A DNA stretch of 64,000 bases, taken from NCBI RefSeq assembly GCF_014133895.1, contig NC_050731.1, positions 744,001 to 808,000 on the forward strand, written 5' to 3'. Below are positions 18,819 to 27,831 of the stretch, piece by piece. The translations under genes and the position numbers were made by a program. The DNA is from Torulaspora globosa (Eukaryota > Ascomycota > Saccharomycetes > Saccharomycetales > Saccharomycetaceae). Under the pieces are notes generated by a model that worked only from the letters and a program-made list of their open reading frames with translations, was not told the origin of the DNA and searched no databases. Each line of letters begins with the position of its first letter. Position 1 is the stretch's first letter.

Positions 18819-20726
18819 TTATATTCCTCTCCAAATACACTTTTCGATGATGTCGTGATTCTTGTTACTTTGAGTTTTTATTATACCGATGTGATCAAAA
18901 TCAAAAAGAGCTTGCATGAACAACGCAAGGGATACTTTGTCGAATGCTTCTTCCTCGCTATTCTTCTTCAGAAACTTCTCCATTCTTGTGTCATTCAATT
19001 GTTGCAAAAAATTCCTAATTTCGTTTCGTGGCAAAGTCTCTTTGAAGGTTGTATAAAAATCATAGACGTTAATCGATAGGCCTGCCTCCCTGTAAAGCTT
19101 AAATAAATGCCCTGCTATTGGTGACATAGCTGCATCAAGTCGTGCCGCTGGATCAGCCCCGGTTTTCTCACTCGAAACACGCAAAACTCGCTCCCAGCTT
19201 AAAAGATCATCTTCCATATTGGATCGGTAGCGGGGAAAGATAGCTTGGGATAGTAACCCATTACTATTATCTAAAGTGAACAACTCTTGAAAGATCGTAT
19301 CAACAGGCTCAAACCGAAGATCTTCCTTATATTTTTGGTAAGCAGGCCAACGTTCGAGATAAGTTTCAAGCTTTCCTTCTAAGAGCTTGTGGTAAATTGC
19401 GATCAAATTGTAGTTGTATATTTGCAACTTTTTTTCGAGAAAGTTGGCTACGTGCTTCGCAAAGCCATTGATAGGATTTTCTCTTACCAAAAACTCAAGG
19501 AAAAAACCAGTTAAAGTGGCATCCTTGTTAGTTATTAGAGCCCTTATCTCTTCAGTCGGCGCTCCTTCTTTTATTAAACCTTCGATGAAAAACATAAATG
19601 TTGGGCATCTTATGAGCATATCCAGATAATCGTCATTCAAATATTCAACATTGACAGGATCAATGAAAACTGAGAAAGGATTTTGATAAAAGTATGACAT
19701 CAAGGCATAATCGAGTATCTTGGTAAGCAGCTGAAGGTTGTGATTTGAATTATTAGCCATTTTTCGCAAGATAAAATCCACAAACTTACTTGATAAGTTA
19801 AGCTTCCCATCAACCGTGTCGAGGAAACTTTGAAAAATTCGATTCCCATATTTGTAACCCTTATTACTAGACACATCAAGCGTGTGATAGCTCCTTCTTA
19901 AAAGTCTCATGGTCGTCTGCGTAAGATTCTTCTCGAAGTTTGACAAATTAGTGTTGATGTTAAAGACCAGACTGATCTGCACATGTTGGTGCTTCAGTGC
20001 ACTTTTCAGTAGGATGATAAAATTGTCCAGCACTTGAAAATTTATGGAATCTACATCCTTGAAGTTGAAGACAAGGTTTAGGTCCTTATTGTAAAACAGC
20101 TTGAAGTTTTGTACCAGCGAAAGGTCGTATGATACATCACCACCACCCGAAGCGTTCTCCGCTCCAGAAGCTGATTCGTTATCAGCATCGACTTCATCGG
20201 CCTCGTAGATTGCATCGAGCTCAATATGCTCTTCATCCTCGTCTTTAATTCTGGCGACATTATCACGCAGTTCAGCTTCTGCGGCTGAAAATAGCTTGAA
20301 CATGGATCTTCGCAGCATCATCCTAACGTTAGGGGATTCCTTTGGAGTAAGCTCAACCAGCGTACTAAATTCTTCCGGCGTTACCTTGGGTACATCAATC
20401 CTGGTTGTGCTGTCAGACCCCAGGAGGAACAAAGTATTGAACGCCGGCTTGCGCTTCTCATTCTTGTCTACTCTGTTAAACAGGAGCTCTGAAATTTCTG
20501 TTCTTAAATCGATTCCAATATTTTCTAAGATATCGTTAACCTGTGCATGAAAGTGCGAATGTAATTGGTGATATAGCTCCCATCTCTTTTCAACTCTGTC
20601 AGAGGGTTCTTTGCCATCTAGTAGTTTGACGAATGGTATGGTTCTCGTATCAGTCTTTAGCTTCTTCAACTGCGGAAAAACAGTATAATGGCTCTTCTGT
20701 GCATCAGCAAATTCGCTGACATTCAT
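18819..20726 (-). CDS. ORC3: Orc3, origin recognition complex subunit 3
   Basis: 635 residues (616 in S. cerevisiae, YLL004W). Orc3 is a non-ATPase AAA-like and winged-helix subunit of ORC, which marks replication origins in the nucleus. The N-terminus MNVSEFADAQKSHYTVFP and the blocks VELTPKESPNVRMMLRRSM, VFNFKDVDSINFQVLDNFII and KLNLSSKFVDFILRKMANNSN are strongly Orc3. An acidic insert lies near residues 165-195. The frame continues 32 codons upstream but only to a TTG. The ATG at 20726 corresponds to a methionine at position 10 of S. cerevisiae Orc3, so the start is slightly later than there. It ends 87 bp from OST1, convergent. Confidence 0.95.
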   Translation of the reverse strand: MNVSEFADAQKSHYTVFPQLKKLKTDTRTIPFVKLLDGKEPSDRVEKRWELYHQLHSHFHAQVNDILENIGIDLRTEISELLFNRVDKNEKRKPAFNTLFLLGSDSTTRIDVPKVTPEEFSTLVELTPKESPNVRMMLRRSMFKLFSAAEAELRDNVARIKDEDEEHIELDAIYEADEVDADNESASGAENASGGGDVSYDLSLVQNFKLFYNKDLNLVFNFKDVDSINFQVLDNFIILLKSALKHQHVQISLVFNINTNLSNFEKNLTQTTMRLLRRSYHTLDVSSNKGYKYGNRIFQSFLDTVDGKLNLSSKFVDFILRKMANNSNHNLQLLTKILDYALMSYFYQNPFSVFIDPVNVEYLNDDYLDMLIRCPTFMFFIEGLIKEGAPTEEIRALITNKDATLTGFFLEFLVRENPINGFAKHVANFLEKKLQIYNYNLIAIYHKLLEGKLETYLERWPAYQKYKEDLRFEPVDTIFQELFTLDNSNGLLSQAIFPRYRSNMEDDLLSWERVLRVSSEKTGADPAARLDAAMSPIAGHLFKLYREAGLSINVYDFYTTFKETLPRNEIRNFLQQLNDTRMEKFLKKNSEEEAFDKVSLALFMQALFDFDHIGIIKTQSNKNHDIIEKCIWRGI

Positions 20727-20828
20727 GAGTCCTCTATCGCTAGATGCCCGATCAATTCTCGAAGTGATGAGTTGAACGCTTTTTTTAACGGTTTCCTTTG
20801 AACAGTTCAAATGCGTACACAATTCAAG

Positions 20829-20836
20829 TATTTACA
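20829..20836 (-). promoter_or_regulatory. Puf3-type site (UGUAAAUA) in the presumed COX16 3' UTR
   Basis: The minus strand reads TGTAAATA, fitting the Puf3 recognition element UGUANAUA, about 143 nt past the COX16 stop. Puf3 binds 3' UTRs of nuclear-encoded mitochondrial mRNAs. Whether the COX16 transcript reaches this far is unknown, and the region doubles as ORC3 upstream DNA. Confidence 0.4.
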
Positions 20837-20978
20837 GATACATCACATAATTGGAAAATTGACCGACGATGAGCACTAGCAAGCTTTATAACCTCGATTC
20901 TTAAATAATTTGCAATGCTCAACTGATGCCCGCTACTCGCAGGGAAATCAAAGCCGGTTGGGCCGAGGTTAGACGAGA

Positions 20979-21329
20979 TCACCAGACGTTCTCTGACTCA
21001 CCATTTGGTCTGGGAACTCTCACGGGCTCCCAATCCTGCTCAGAAAGTCCCTGTAAACGGTAGTACTCTTCCTTCAGATCGAACTTACGCTGATTCGTCC
21101 TCATCTTAATGAGATCTTCTTCTTGTACTTCCTGAACTTTACGGTCTTGTTGTTCGTACTTGACAGCAGTAAAACCTGATAACCAGTAGGAACCTAGCAC
21201 TATTAAACTACAAAAAGGGAGACCGAAATATAGGAATGGATTCTTCTTGAGCCTTTTTTGGTATTTGCCGGCTATAGAGGCATCGTAAACCAGCTGCTCC
21301 TTCCTTGACCTGAACTTCCTACCAGCCAT
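20979..21329 (-). CDS. COX16: Cox16, cytochrome c oxidase assembly factor
   Basis: 116 residues (118 in S. cerevisiae, YJL003W). Cox16 is a mitochondrial inner-membrane protein required to assemble complex IV, acting on the Cox1 module. The sequence has a basic N-terminus (AGRKFRSRKEQ), one transmembrane helix (FLYFGLPFCSLIVLGSYWLS) and a conserved intermembrane-space tail containing RLQGLSEQDWEPVRVPRP. An open frame continues 13 codons upstream, but the ATG at 21329 matches the known N-terminus. It lies upstream of ORC3 on the same strand, 252 bp away, and is divergent from SPO75. Confidence 0.94.
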   Translation of the reverse strand: MAGRKFRSRKEQLVYDASIAGKYQKRLKKNPFLYFGLPFCSLIVLGSYWLSGFTAVKYEQQDRKVQEVQEEDLIKMRTNQRKFDLKEEYYRLQGLSEQDWEPVRVPRPNGESENVW

Positions 21330-21555
21330 AGGAGGGAGAGTAAAGTACCTATATGATATCCAAATCAAGGACAGAGAGTGTATCGTGATCGAGGGTCGAT
21401 CTTTATCTAAAAGTTACTACTACCTTCAAAGTGTCAATGGCCTGCGATCACGAGCGCCGCGATGACACAAAATAAACAGTAAATCATTAGATGCAGTAGT
21501 TAAACAGAAATATCACGGAGGAATATCTGCTCAGTTTTTCCTAGACAATTCAAGT

Positions 21556-24207
21556 ATGGCCTGTAGCGTGAATATCAGCAATACGAAATTGATCAACTTG
21601 TCTGCAGTTATAGAAAGCTGCTACGGAGTTCAAGAGGATGACACAGCTGCCGTTGTGAAACTGGACTTACCAGGAAAGGGTCAAAACCAATTTCAGAGCT
21701 TGACGTCGGCGATTTTTTCCAAGTTTTTGAACAGTACAAGAACCGGTTCCGCGCACATGCAAGCTGGAATATCCCTTCGAACTTTTCTCTCTAGCATGCT
21801 CGTATCTGCAGTTTATTTTCTGTTGCAAGTGGTATTGTTCACCATATTAAGGAACAAATTCAAATGCATTTACCAGACAAGAACCATGAATAAATCTCAA
21901 CGGCTCTTCAGTGCATCTGAGAAGCCAAAGGGATCACTCAAACAATGGTTCTCCTGGATACCAACAGTGATCTTTTCTTCAACAGAAAAGTATCAGGACA
22001 GGGCGGGATTGGACGCTTACTTCTTTTTAAGGTTCCTTAAGACACAATCACTCTTTTTTTTGACGTTATCCATGCTGAATATGCCGATTCTGCTACCGAT
22101 TCACTATCACTCTAGCATGACAAACCTGAGCAGTGATCCGTCGCCCTGGCTGGACAGGATGAACATTTCAAGCTTAGTGGCACAGAATTCGAATAAACTT
22201 GTGTTCCATATGATCCTGGGAATTTTTGTGGTAATCTGGTTCCATGCATTTTTGATACGAGAACTTAAATTCGTTCATGAGGTGAGCTTAGCGGTTCAAC
22301 AGGAAGCTTCATCAATCCTTCTAATTGAAAGAATTCCAGAATGTATGGTGGGAGATGCGCAAAAAGTAACTTCAAGCATAGGTATCCTATTTCCGGAACG
22401 CATACTTGACGTCAGGTTCCTTCCAAAAACTTTTGGGAAGCTTCGCAAGCTTCATAAGAGGATGTTGAGGGCTGAAGAGGATGTTGAAGAGCTTACCATG
22501 AAGATACTGCTTAACAGATTTTTTCTTAATGCCTGTGAAGAAAATAACGAAGAGTACCGTGGATTAGCCTATACTCAAAAATTTGCTCTGCAGCTCAATA
22601 AATTACTGTTCTATCTGAAAACGCCGGAAAGAATCATTGAAAGCACTGAAATGCAAAAATCAGGTAGCGCATGGCTGAGTGGGCATGCCTTTAAGTTCAA
22701 TTCGTCTTCCTATAGGGCCAAGTTATACCTATCCCTTGATATAGCAACGAAGCGTTTCGAGAAAGCATCTGCGGAATGGATGCAAGGCTGCGCCCAGTTA
22801 CAAAAGCAGGGAAGTTCAAGATACGATCTCGGAAATAGAGCCTTGATAAGCCAAATCTACCTTAATAAGGTTTTTGTGAAGTTTTCCTCGATGAATGACG
22901 CTCGAGCGGCTGTTGGCTTATTGCGAAATGGAAGCGACGATAAATGGAAACGCGTTCATCTCATTTCAGATCTCAGCGACATTGTATGGAGCAATGTGAG
23001 GGCTTCCAACCCTACTCTGATCCGTTTGAGGTTAGCATCCGCCAACCTATTGAGTGTGCTAATCATCGTGGGATACATCATACCGGTGGCATTTGTTGGG
23101 TTAATCTCGCAAATTCCCTACCTAGCTTCGCTTACCGCATTTTATTCAGAATCAGAGGCAGACAGGGGATCCGAATTGGTTCGCGAAATGATGGCTGGTC
23201 TAGTTCCTGTCATAACCTTGATCTTTCTGACAGAGTGCGTTCCATTCATATTCTGCTGGTTAAGCTATCTACGCTGCAAGAAAACCAGCGCAGAGATGCA
23301 GTCTGACGTCCAGAACTGGTTTTTTGCTTTCCTTTTTGTTCATGTCTTCCTGGTAGTGACAATATCTTCAAGTTTATCGATTGTATTGGAGAAAATAGTG
23401 AATAATCCCGTAAGCATTCCTACTATGCTCGCGAATGATTTACCGAAGAGCTCAAACTTTTTTTGCTCATTCATCCTTGTGAGAGGACTAGCATATTCTG
23501 GAGGTAACTTGCTGCAGATCAAAGAGCTGTTCTTTGAGTTTTACTACAGGCTCACGATTTATACTCCGCATCGAAGAATGAAGCGGATGGAAAGCATTCC
23601 CAATATCCAGTGGTGTTCGGTGTATCCAATCTTTTCCGTGCTTGGTTGCATCAGTATTGTGTACAGCGTCATATCCCCCCTAATACTGCCTCTAAGCTGC
23701 ATCTCCTTCTCTCTGGTGATGTTCTCGTTCAAATATCTGTACGAGTACCAATATAATAGAGATGGCTTTTCCAGAATTGAGGGAAGATTATATCCATCTT
23801 CTCTGATGCAAATGTATGCTGGCATCTATTGCATGGAATTCTGCATGATCGGTCTTTTTGCATTAGGAAATTGTTTCAAACTGTGTATGTGCATGATTTT
23901 ATCATTAGGCTTTACCATTGTTGCTCACGTTCAAGTCTATCGACAATGTTTAAGCAAGCTTTATGCATTCAACTTCAAGCAGTACTGCGAAAAAAATCCG
24001 AATATCGGTTCGTTTAGTGGCCTCAGCAGCCGATGCATTGATTTCCCATTCGCAAATGGTGAATACCGCTCACAAATATTGATTCCGAAAGACACCGAAG
24101 GCTCGACAGCAAATGAGAGAGACCACTTAGCTAGAGAATTTCATTTAGAATTCAAATCCAGCAATTTCAACCTCAACCGGACAGGTGATATAGTGTATCA
24201 ATTGTAG
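21556..24207 (+). CDS. SPO75: Spo75-like protein, OSCA/TMEM63 (Csc1) channel family
   Basis: 883 residues (868 in S. cerevisiae Spo75, YLL005C). Spo75 is a meiosis-specific protein needed for spore formation; by family it belongs to the calcium-permeable stress-gated OSCA/TMEM63/Csc1 channels. Visible are N-terminal hydrophobic segments (FLSSMLVSAVYFLLQVVLFT; FLRFLKTQSLFFLTLSML), a long cytosolic domain with an RNA-recognition-like fold region (about residues 240-480), then a cluster of membrane helices typical of the DUF221 core (VGYIIPVAFVGLISQIPYL, VPVITLIFLTECVPFIFCWL) to about residue 800. Position between COX16 and MMM1 supports orthology with SPO75 rather than other Csc1 paralogues. 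It ends 26 bp from the MMM1 stop. Confidence 0.88.
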   Translation: MACSVNISNTKLINLSAVIESCYGVQEDDTAAVVKLDLPGKGQNQFQSLTSAIFSKFLNSTRTGSAHMQAGISLRTFLSSMLVSAVYFLLQVVLFTILRNKFKCIYQTRTMNKSQRLFSASEKPKGSLKQWFSWIPTVIFSSTEKYQDRAGLDAYFFLRFLKTQSLFFLTLSMLNMPILLPIHYHSSMTNLSSDPSPWLDRMNISSLVAQNSNKLVFHMILGIFVVIWFHAFLIRELKFVHEVSLAVQQEASSILLIERIPECMVGDAQKVTSSIGILFPERILDVRFLPKTFGKLRKLHKRMLRAEEDVEELTMKILLNRFFLNACEENNEEYRGLAYTQKFALQLNKLLFYLKTPERIIESTEMQKSGSAWLSGHAFKFNSSSYRAKLYLSLDIATKRFEKASAEWMQGCAQLQKQGSSRYDLGNRALISQIYLNKVFVKFSSMNDARAAVGLLRNGSDDKWKRVHLISDLSDIVWSNVRASNPTLIRLRLASANLLSVLIIVGYIIPVAFVGLISQIPYLASLTAFYSESEADRGSELVREMMAGLVPVITLIFLTECVPFIFCWLSYLRCKKTSAEMQSDVQNWFFAFLFVHVFLVVTISSSLSIVLEKIVNNPVSIPTMLANDLPKSSNFFCSFILVRGLAYSGGNLLQIKELFFEFYYRLTIYTPHRRMKRMESIPNIQWCSVYPIFSVLGCISIVYSVISPLILPLSCISFSLVMFSFKYLYEYQYNRDGFSRIEGRLYPSSLMQMYAGIYCMEFCMIGLFALGNCFKLCMCMILSLGFTIVAHVQVYRQCLSKLYAFNFKQYCEKNPNIGSFSGLSSRCIDFPFANGEYRSQILIPKDTEGSTANERDHLAREFHLEFKSSNFNLNRTGDIVYQL

Positions 24208-24233
24208 AAGCTCTGATTAGTACAGCGACGGCT

Positions 24234-25553
24234 TCAAGATTCTCTTGAGGTCTTTGAACCCTCCGCCTCTGGCTTTCCCTCCCATGTTCTTTTACTCCTA
24301 GGCCACATACTTGGCAGTCTAACAAATTGAAATCTAGGCTCTACACATCGTTCGACAAACCATTTCTTAATTTGGTACTCAATAAGGCTGCCAATCTTAG
24401 GGATATTCTCCAGTTTTGACCTGGCGCCAATCAATGACTCGGTTTCGAAATCCATCCTGTACTCAGGTGCGAATGAGAAAACCAGAAAGTAACCTGAGCC
24501 ATTATTCTCTTGTGTTGGGCTCGAGGGAGCAACAAATTCTTCGGCCTTCGTCAACGAGACAGTCAAACACGCTTGAAACCTCACTATCGCAACCGTTATA
24601 TTAATCGGCAAAGCAGCTGTTGCAGGCTTAGGATAGTTGAGTAGAAGTTTAGTCTCTACGCCAATAGCTAGTCGGTCATTCAAGTCGATATCAATCTTGG
24701 CCTCCAACTTTTTCCTGTTTGAGTTTGGGACGTACTGAACTCTGCAATTAGAGAAAATCGGGAAGTCATCACCTATGTCCAATTCAGTAATTTTTGCGCC
24801 ATCGATGTAACTTGGCAGTTCATGCAGCTTCTTCTCAACGAAGTTGTTCAAGGAATGAACGATGTTATCCTTCTGCCAGGCCTCCTCTCGAAACTGCTGG
24901 ATGGTCTGAGCAATTAGCACATTGAACCAATCTAGCGATTCTGAGGGATGTGTGTTCACGTCGTAATATGTCTTCTCCAGGATTGCATCGATTTGACGCG
25001 TTTGCTCTGCTTCGACATTCTCTGCACTATTAATCTGTTCTTTACCGCCTCTTTTCATTATTGAAGAGATAAACTGCGATGATATGAACGGGCGAGAGCT
25101 CAACGACGGACCAGTGGCATTCTTAGGATTATTCGGCTTTGAGGATGTCGACTCACTGAATATGAAGAACTTGATGAAAAAGATCAGCACAATAACGACC
25201 GTGATTTGACCAACAATGAGTCCTTGTAGGAACGACCATGAGGAAAAGGAACTAGAAGACTCAACGCTGATATGTTGTTGGCCTTGCTGTAGTAGTCGGA
25301 GTGTTCTCTGCATAGCCCAGTTGTCGTCGGATGCTTCAACTGCTCCAAGAGGGGCCGTGCTCTCTTTATGGTCATCATGCAGCAGACTACCATTTTGCAG
25401 ATGATCTGCGACCATTTTATCCAAATGCAAAGGAAGTGCCTTGTTAATGTAGTCGTCCAGGGACATGAGGTTGCTACTTGTATTCTCTGCCATGGTAGAG
25501 TTAAAAAGTGATGACTCATGCTCAACGCTATCGCTTAAGCCAAGATCGCTCAT
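24234..25553 (-). CDS. MMM1: Mmm1, ER subunit of the ERMES tether
   Basis: 439 residues (426 in S. cerevisiae, YLL006W). Mmm1 is the ER-anchored member of ERMES (with Mdm10, Mdm12, Mdm34), which links ER to mitochondria and moves phospholipids. A Ser/Asp-rich luminal N-terminus with a SLDDYINKALPLHLDKMV motif precedes one transmembrane helix (GLIVGQITVVIVLIFFIKFF, about residues 110-132). The cytosolic SMP lipid-binding domain runs from about residue 195 to the C-terminus (ESLDWFNVLIAQTIQQFREE; IPKIGSLIEYQIKKWFVERC). The ATG at 25553 is the first in frame. It shares a 309-bp divergent promoter with LMO1. Confidence 0.95.
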   Translation of the reverse strand: MSDLGLSDSVEHESSLFNSTMAENTSSNLMSLDDYINKALPLHLDKMVADHLQNGSLLHDDHKESTAPLGAVEASDDNWAMQRTLRLLQQGQQHISVESSSSFSSWSFLQGLIVGQITVVIVLIFFIKFFIFSESTSSKPNNPKNATGPSLSSRPFISSQFISSIMKRGGKEQINSAENVEAEQTRQIDAILEKTYYDVNTHPSESLDWFNVLIAQTIQQFREEAWQKDNIVHSLNNFVEKKLHELPSYIDGAKITELDIGDDFPIFSNCRVQYVPNSNRKKLEAKIDIDLNDRLAIGVETKLLLNYPKPATAALPINITVAIVRFQACLTVSLTKAEEFVAPSSPTQENNGSGYFLVFSFAPEYRMDFETESLIGARSKLENIPKIGSLIEYQIKKWFVERCVEPRFQFVRLPSMWPRSKRTWEGKPEAEGSKTSRES

Positions 25554-25658
25554 ATCTTGTGTAATTGAAGTCTAAAACGCTGTAATCTATCAAAGCTTTG
25601 TTAAGCTTTAGCGTATAGTTAACATCAGGTATGAGATAACCTTTTTAAATTTCAAATT

Positions 25659-25687
25659 GCCTAAGGCGATGAGCCTTTGTTTTAGGC
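25659..25687. promoter_or_regulatory. Nested inverted repeat containing a PAC-like core, MMM1-LMO1 promoter
   Basis: GCCTAA (25659-25664) pairs with TTAGGC (25682-25687), and inside it AAGGC and GCCTT flank GATGA. The inner part spells GCGATGAGC (25666-25674), identical to a PAC core. The rest of the 309-bp gap (25554-25862) shows no gene. Function is unknown; the PAC match could be a by-product of the palindrome. Confidence 0.4.
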
Positions 25688-25862
25688 TATTCATGAGAAA
25701 ACTTCAAGATCAATCTAGGTCGAGTATCGTCTGCCATCGTGAAATTTCGTTGATTCGTGCTTCAGGAACCAAGCTGATCATCATCTCCTAGAGATATCAT
25801 AAGAGAGAGAGATTTCGTTGAGGTTAAGAAATCAACGCCCTGAGATCCAAGACCGTTTACAG

Positions 25863-27791
25863 ATGCCAAGTTTGGAGAGGGCTCGTGCAATACTAGGGGA
25901 CGATAAACAGTTAGATGAAGATAAATCAAGAGAATGCTTTCGGTGTATTTTCGAACCGACGCTCTCTTTTAGTGAGCCAGAAGGCTACCTGAGCCTTGTT
26001 GGCGCATTTGTATTGCAATGCAATCCTCGGTTCCTGTGCAACTCTGCAATCAGGAATGTCCAGTTTTGGCACTTATTTAAAGAGATTTTGGAGAAGGCGA
26101 CATCTGAGGAACTGATTATCTACTTGAACACTCTTCTGAGACCGTTTTTGGAACGTCCAGAAAAATTCAAAGACTCCTATACCAGTTTATGCCAAGCTGC
26201 CTCTTCAGATGACCTAATCCTGGAAACTCTAGCATTGAACTTATCCATGGAAGACCTGAGTTCTGACACTGCTGCTGGAATTTTGAACTGCATTTCCGCC
26301 CTCTTCGCATGTCACACATATCTGCTCACTTTTTCCCCAGCCGATGCAGCTCATATCATTCCCAATTTTATGCTTCAATCACTGGAAACTGGCCTTTGCG
26401 ATGTCTTGACTGTTATGCTCTCTGTCGGTGATAGCCGGATTGAAATTATTAATAAGCTTGTACGCCATCGGAGAGAAATGCTTACATTTCTGAAATCTTT
26501 TACCATTCATGACTATGAAACCCCATTGAAGAATAAACTACTGACGGCACTGAACAAAGCAAGTGGCGAGCAAAGGATAAAGTTGGAAGAAACCGCAGGA
26601 TTTCAAAATATGAACAATGTCAGCCTGTTGCAGGCCCTCAATATAACGATCTTTTTGAACAGTAAGAACTTGACATTTCTAAAAACTTTCGCTGAGCAAC
26701 AGCTCTTTGGAACTAGGCCGTTTCCTCTATTTTACGCTTGTCTACATGTCTGCGACACAACCGATGAAATGATTGAGAAGCTTGAAAAGAAGAATACAGA
26801 CATAGTGCATAATATTATTTTCAGTTTAAACGAAGACAAACTCATGTATGCTTTAATGGATAGACTTCTGAAGTCATGGGTAGAATCGCAGGCGGAATCC
26901 GAGGAAGATCTGAACTCACTGCTCATGCTAATGCCAATCATATTCGAACGCATAAACAAATCAATTCCAGATTCTTCTAACTTATCTCCCCGTGAATACC
27001 TGCGTTTAGCGTTGAACGTTATACAAGAAGTCAACTATAAGTTGGCTCGCCAGTTACAGCTTGATGCTCTCACAGAAACGGCCTATGAAAAGTGGTCAAA
27101 ACATGTTGGATACTTTGACGACATGCTTGCTAATCAAGTTCATGACTATTTGCATCATCAGAGACTTTTATACTTGCAGAAGGGCACATGGGTTTATGCT
27201 GAGAATCCTTTAGATCCTAAGATCAAGTCTCCCAAAGTGTATTTTATGGTACTATCAGCAAACCAAGCCAAATTACTTGTAAGAGAGTATACTGGAATAA
27301 GCGAGAGAACACCTTTCACTGAAGAGAATGAAATTTTAACACCATCAGAAGCTGAACAGAGCGACGAGAAATCAAAGACCCGCGTGATTCCTATATCTTC
27401 AATAAGCTTCTTCACGAGCGAGAGGATTTTGTCTAATGATAAATCGCCTACGGACTCTCATCTAGTCAACGTCATCCAAAAGAATGTCTATACCAAGGTG
27501 GAGTTTTGTAATGAGAGTGACAAATCTCTCTTAGTAGTCTTCTTCCATACGAAGGAGGCGATTTACAGCTGGCTAGACGGGTTGCAATTGGTTTGTTGCA
27601 TTAAGCATCGTGGGGGTTTATCAAATGGTACTACTGATCAAATCGACACACTAATAGACATAAGAAAAAGTGTTCAAATGATGAATCTTACCGAGGACGC
27701 AATATCACCGAATCATTCTGATTCTGATGATGAGGAGTATTACGACATTAACACACTGAAGGAAATAACTTCTGATTTCTATTACGAATAA
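25863..27791 (+). CDS. LMO1: Lmo1, ELMO-like partner of the Rho5 exchange factor
   Basis: 642 residues (665 in S. cerevisiae, YLL007C). Lmo1 is the yeast counterpart of mammalian ELMO and with Dck1 forms a bipartite GEF for Rho5, acting in oxidative stress and mitophagy. The sequence is mostly alpha-helical armadillo-like repeats (about residues 1-420), then a PH-like region (about 425-590, including GTWVYAENPLDPKIKSPKVY and VVFFHTKEAIYSWLDGLQL) and an acidic C-terminus. The identification rests on synteny (between MMM1 and DRS1) and ELMO-like architecture more than on sequence recall. A 15-codon upstream extension begins with TTG; the ATG at 25863 is used. It converges on DRS1 with 40 bp between stops. 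Confidence 0.85.
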   Translation: MPSLERARAILGDDKQLDEDKSRECFRCIFEPTLSFSEPEGYLSLVGAFVLQCNPRFLCNSAIRNVQFWHLFKEILEKATSEELIIYLNTLLRPFLERPEKFKDSYTSLCQAASSDDLILETLALNLSMEDLSSDTAAGILNCISALFACHTYLLTFSPADAAHIIPNFMLQSLETGLCDVLTVMLSVGDSRIEIINKLVRHRREMLTFLKSFTIHDYETPLKNKLLTALNKASGEQRIKLEETAGFQNMNNVSLLQALNITIFLNSKNLTFLKTFAEQQLFGTRPFPLFYACLHVCDTTDEMIEKLEKKNTDIVHNIIFSLNEDKLMYALMDRLLKSWVESQAESEEDLNSLLMLMPIIFERINKSIPDSSNLSPREYLRLALNVIQEVNYKLARQLQLDALTETAYEKWSKHVGYFDDMLANQVHDYLHHQRLLYLQKGTWVYAENPLDPKIKSPKVYFMVLSANQAKLLVREYTGISERTPFTEENEILTPSEAEQSDEKSKTRVIPISSISFFTSERILSNDKSPTDSHLVNVIQKNVYTKVEFCNESDKSLLVVFFHTKEAIYSWLDGLQLVCCIKHRGGLSNGTTDQIDTLIDIRKSVQMMNLTEDAISPNHSDSDDEEYYDINTLKEITSDFYYE

Positions 27792-27831
27792 TGCACTTTC
27801 TATTACACACCGAATTTTTTCACTAACGGAC

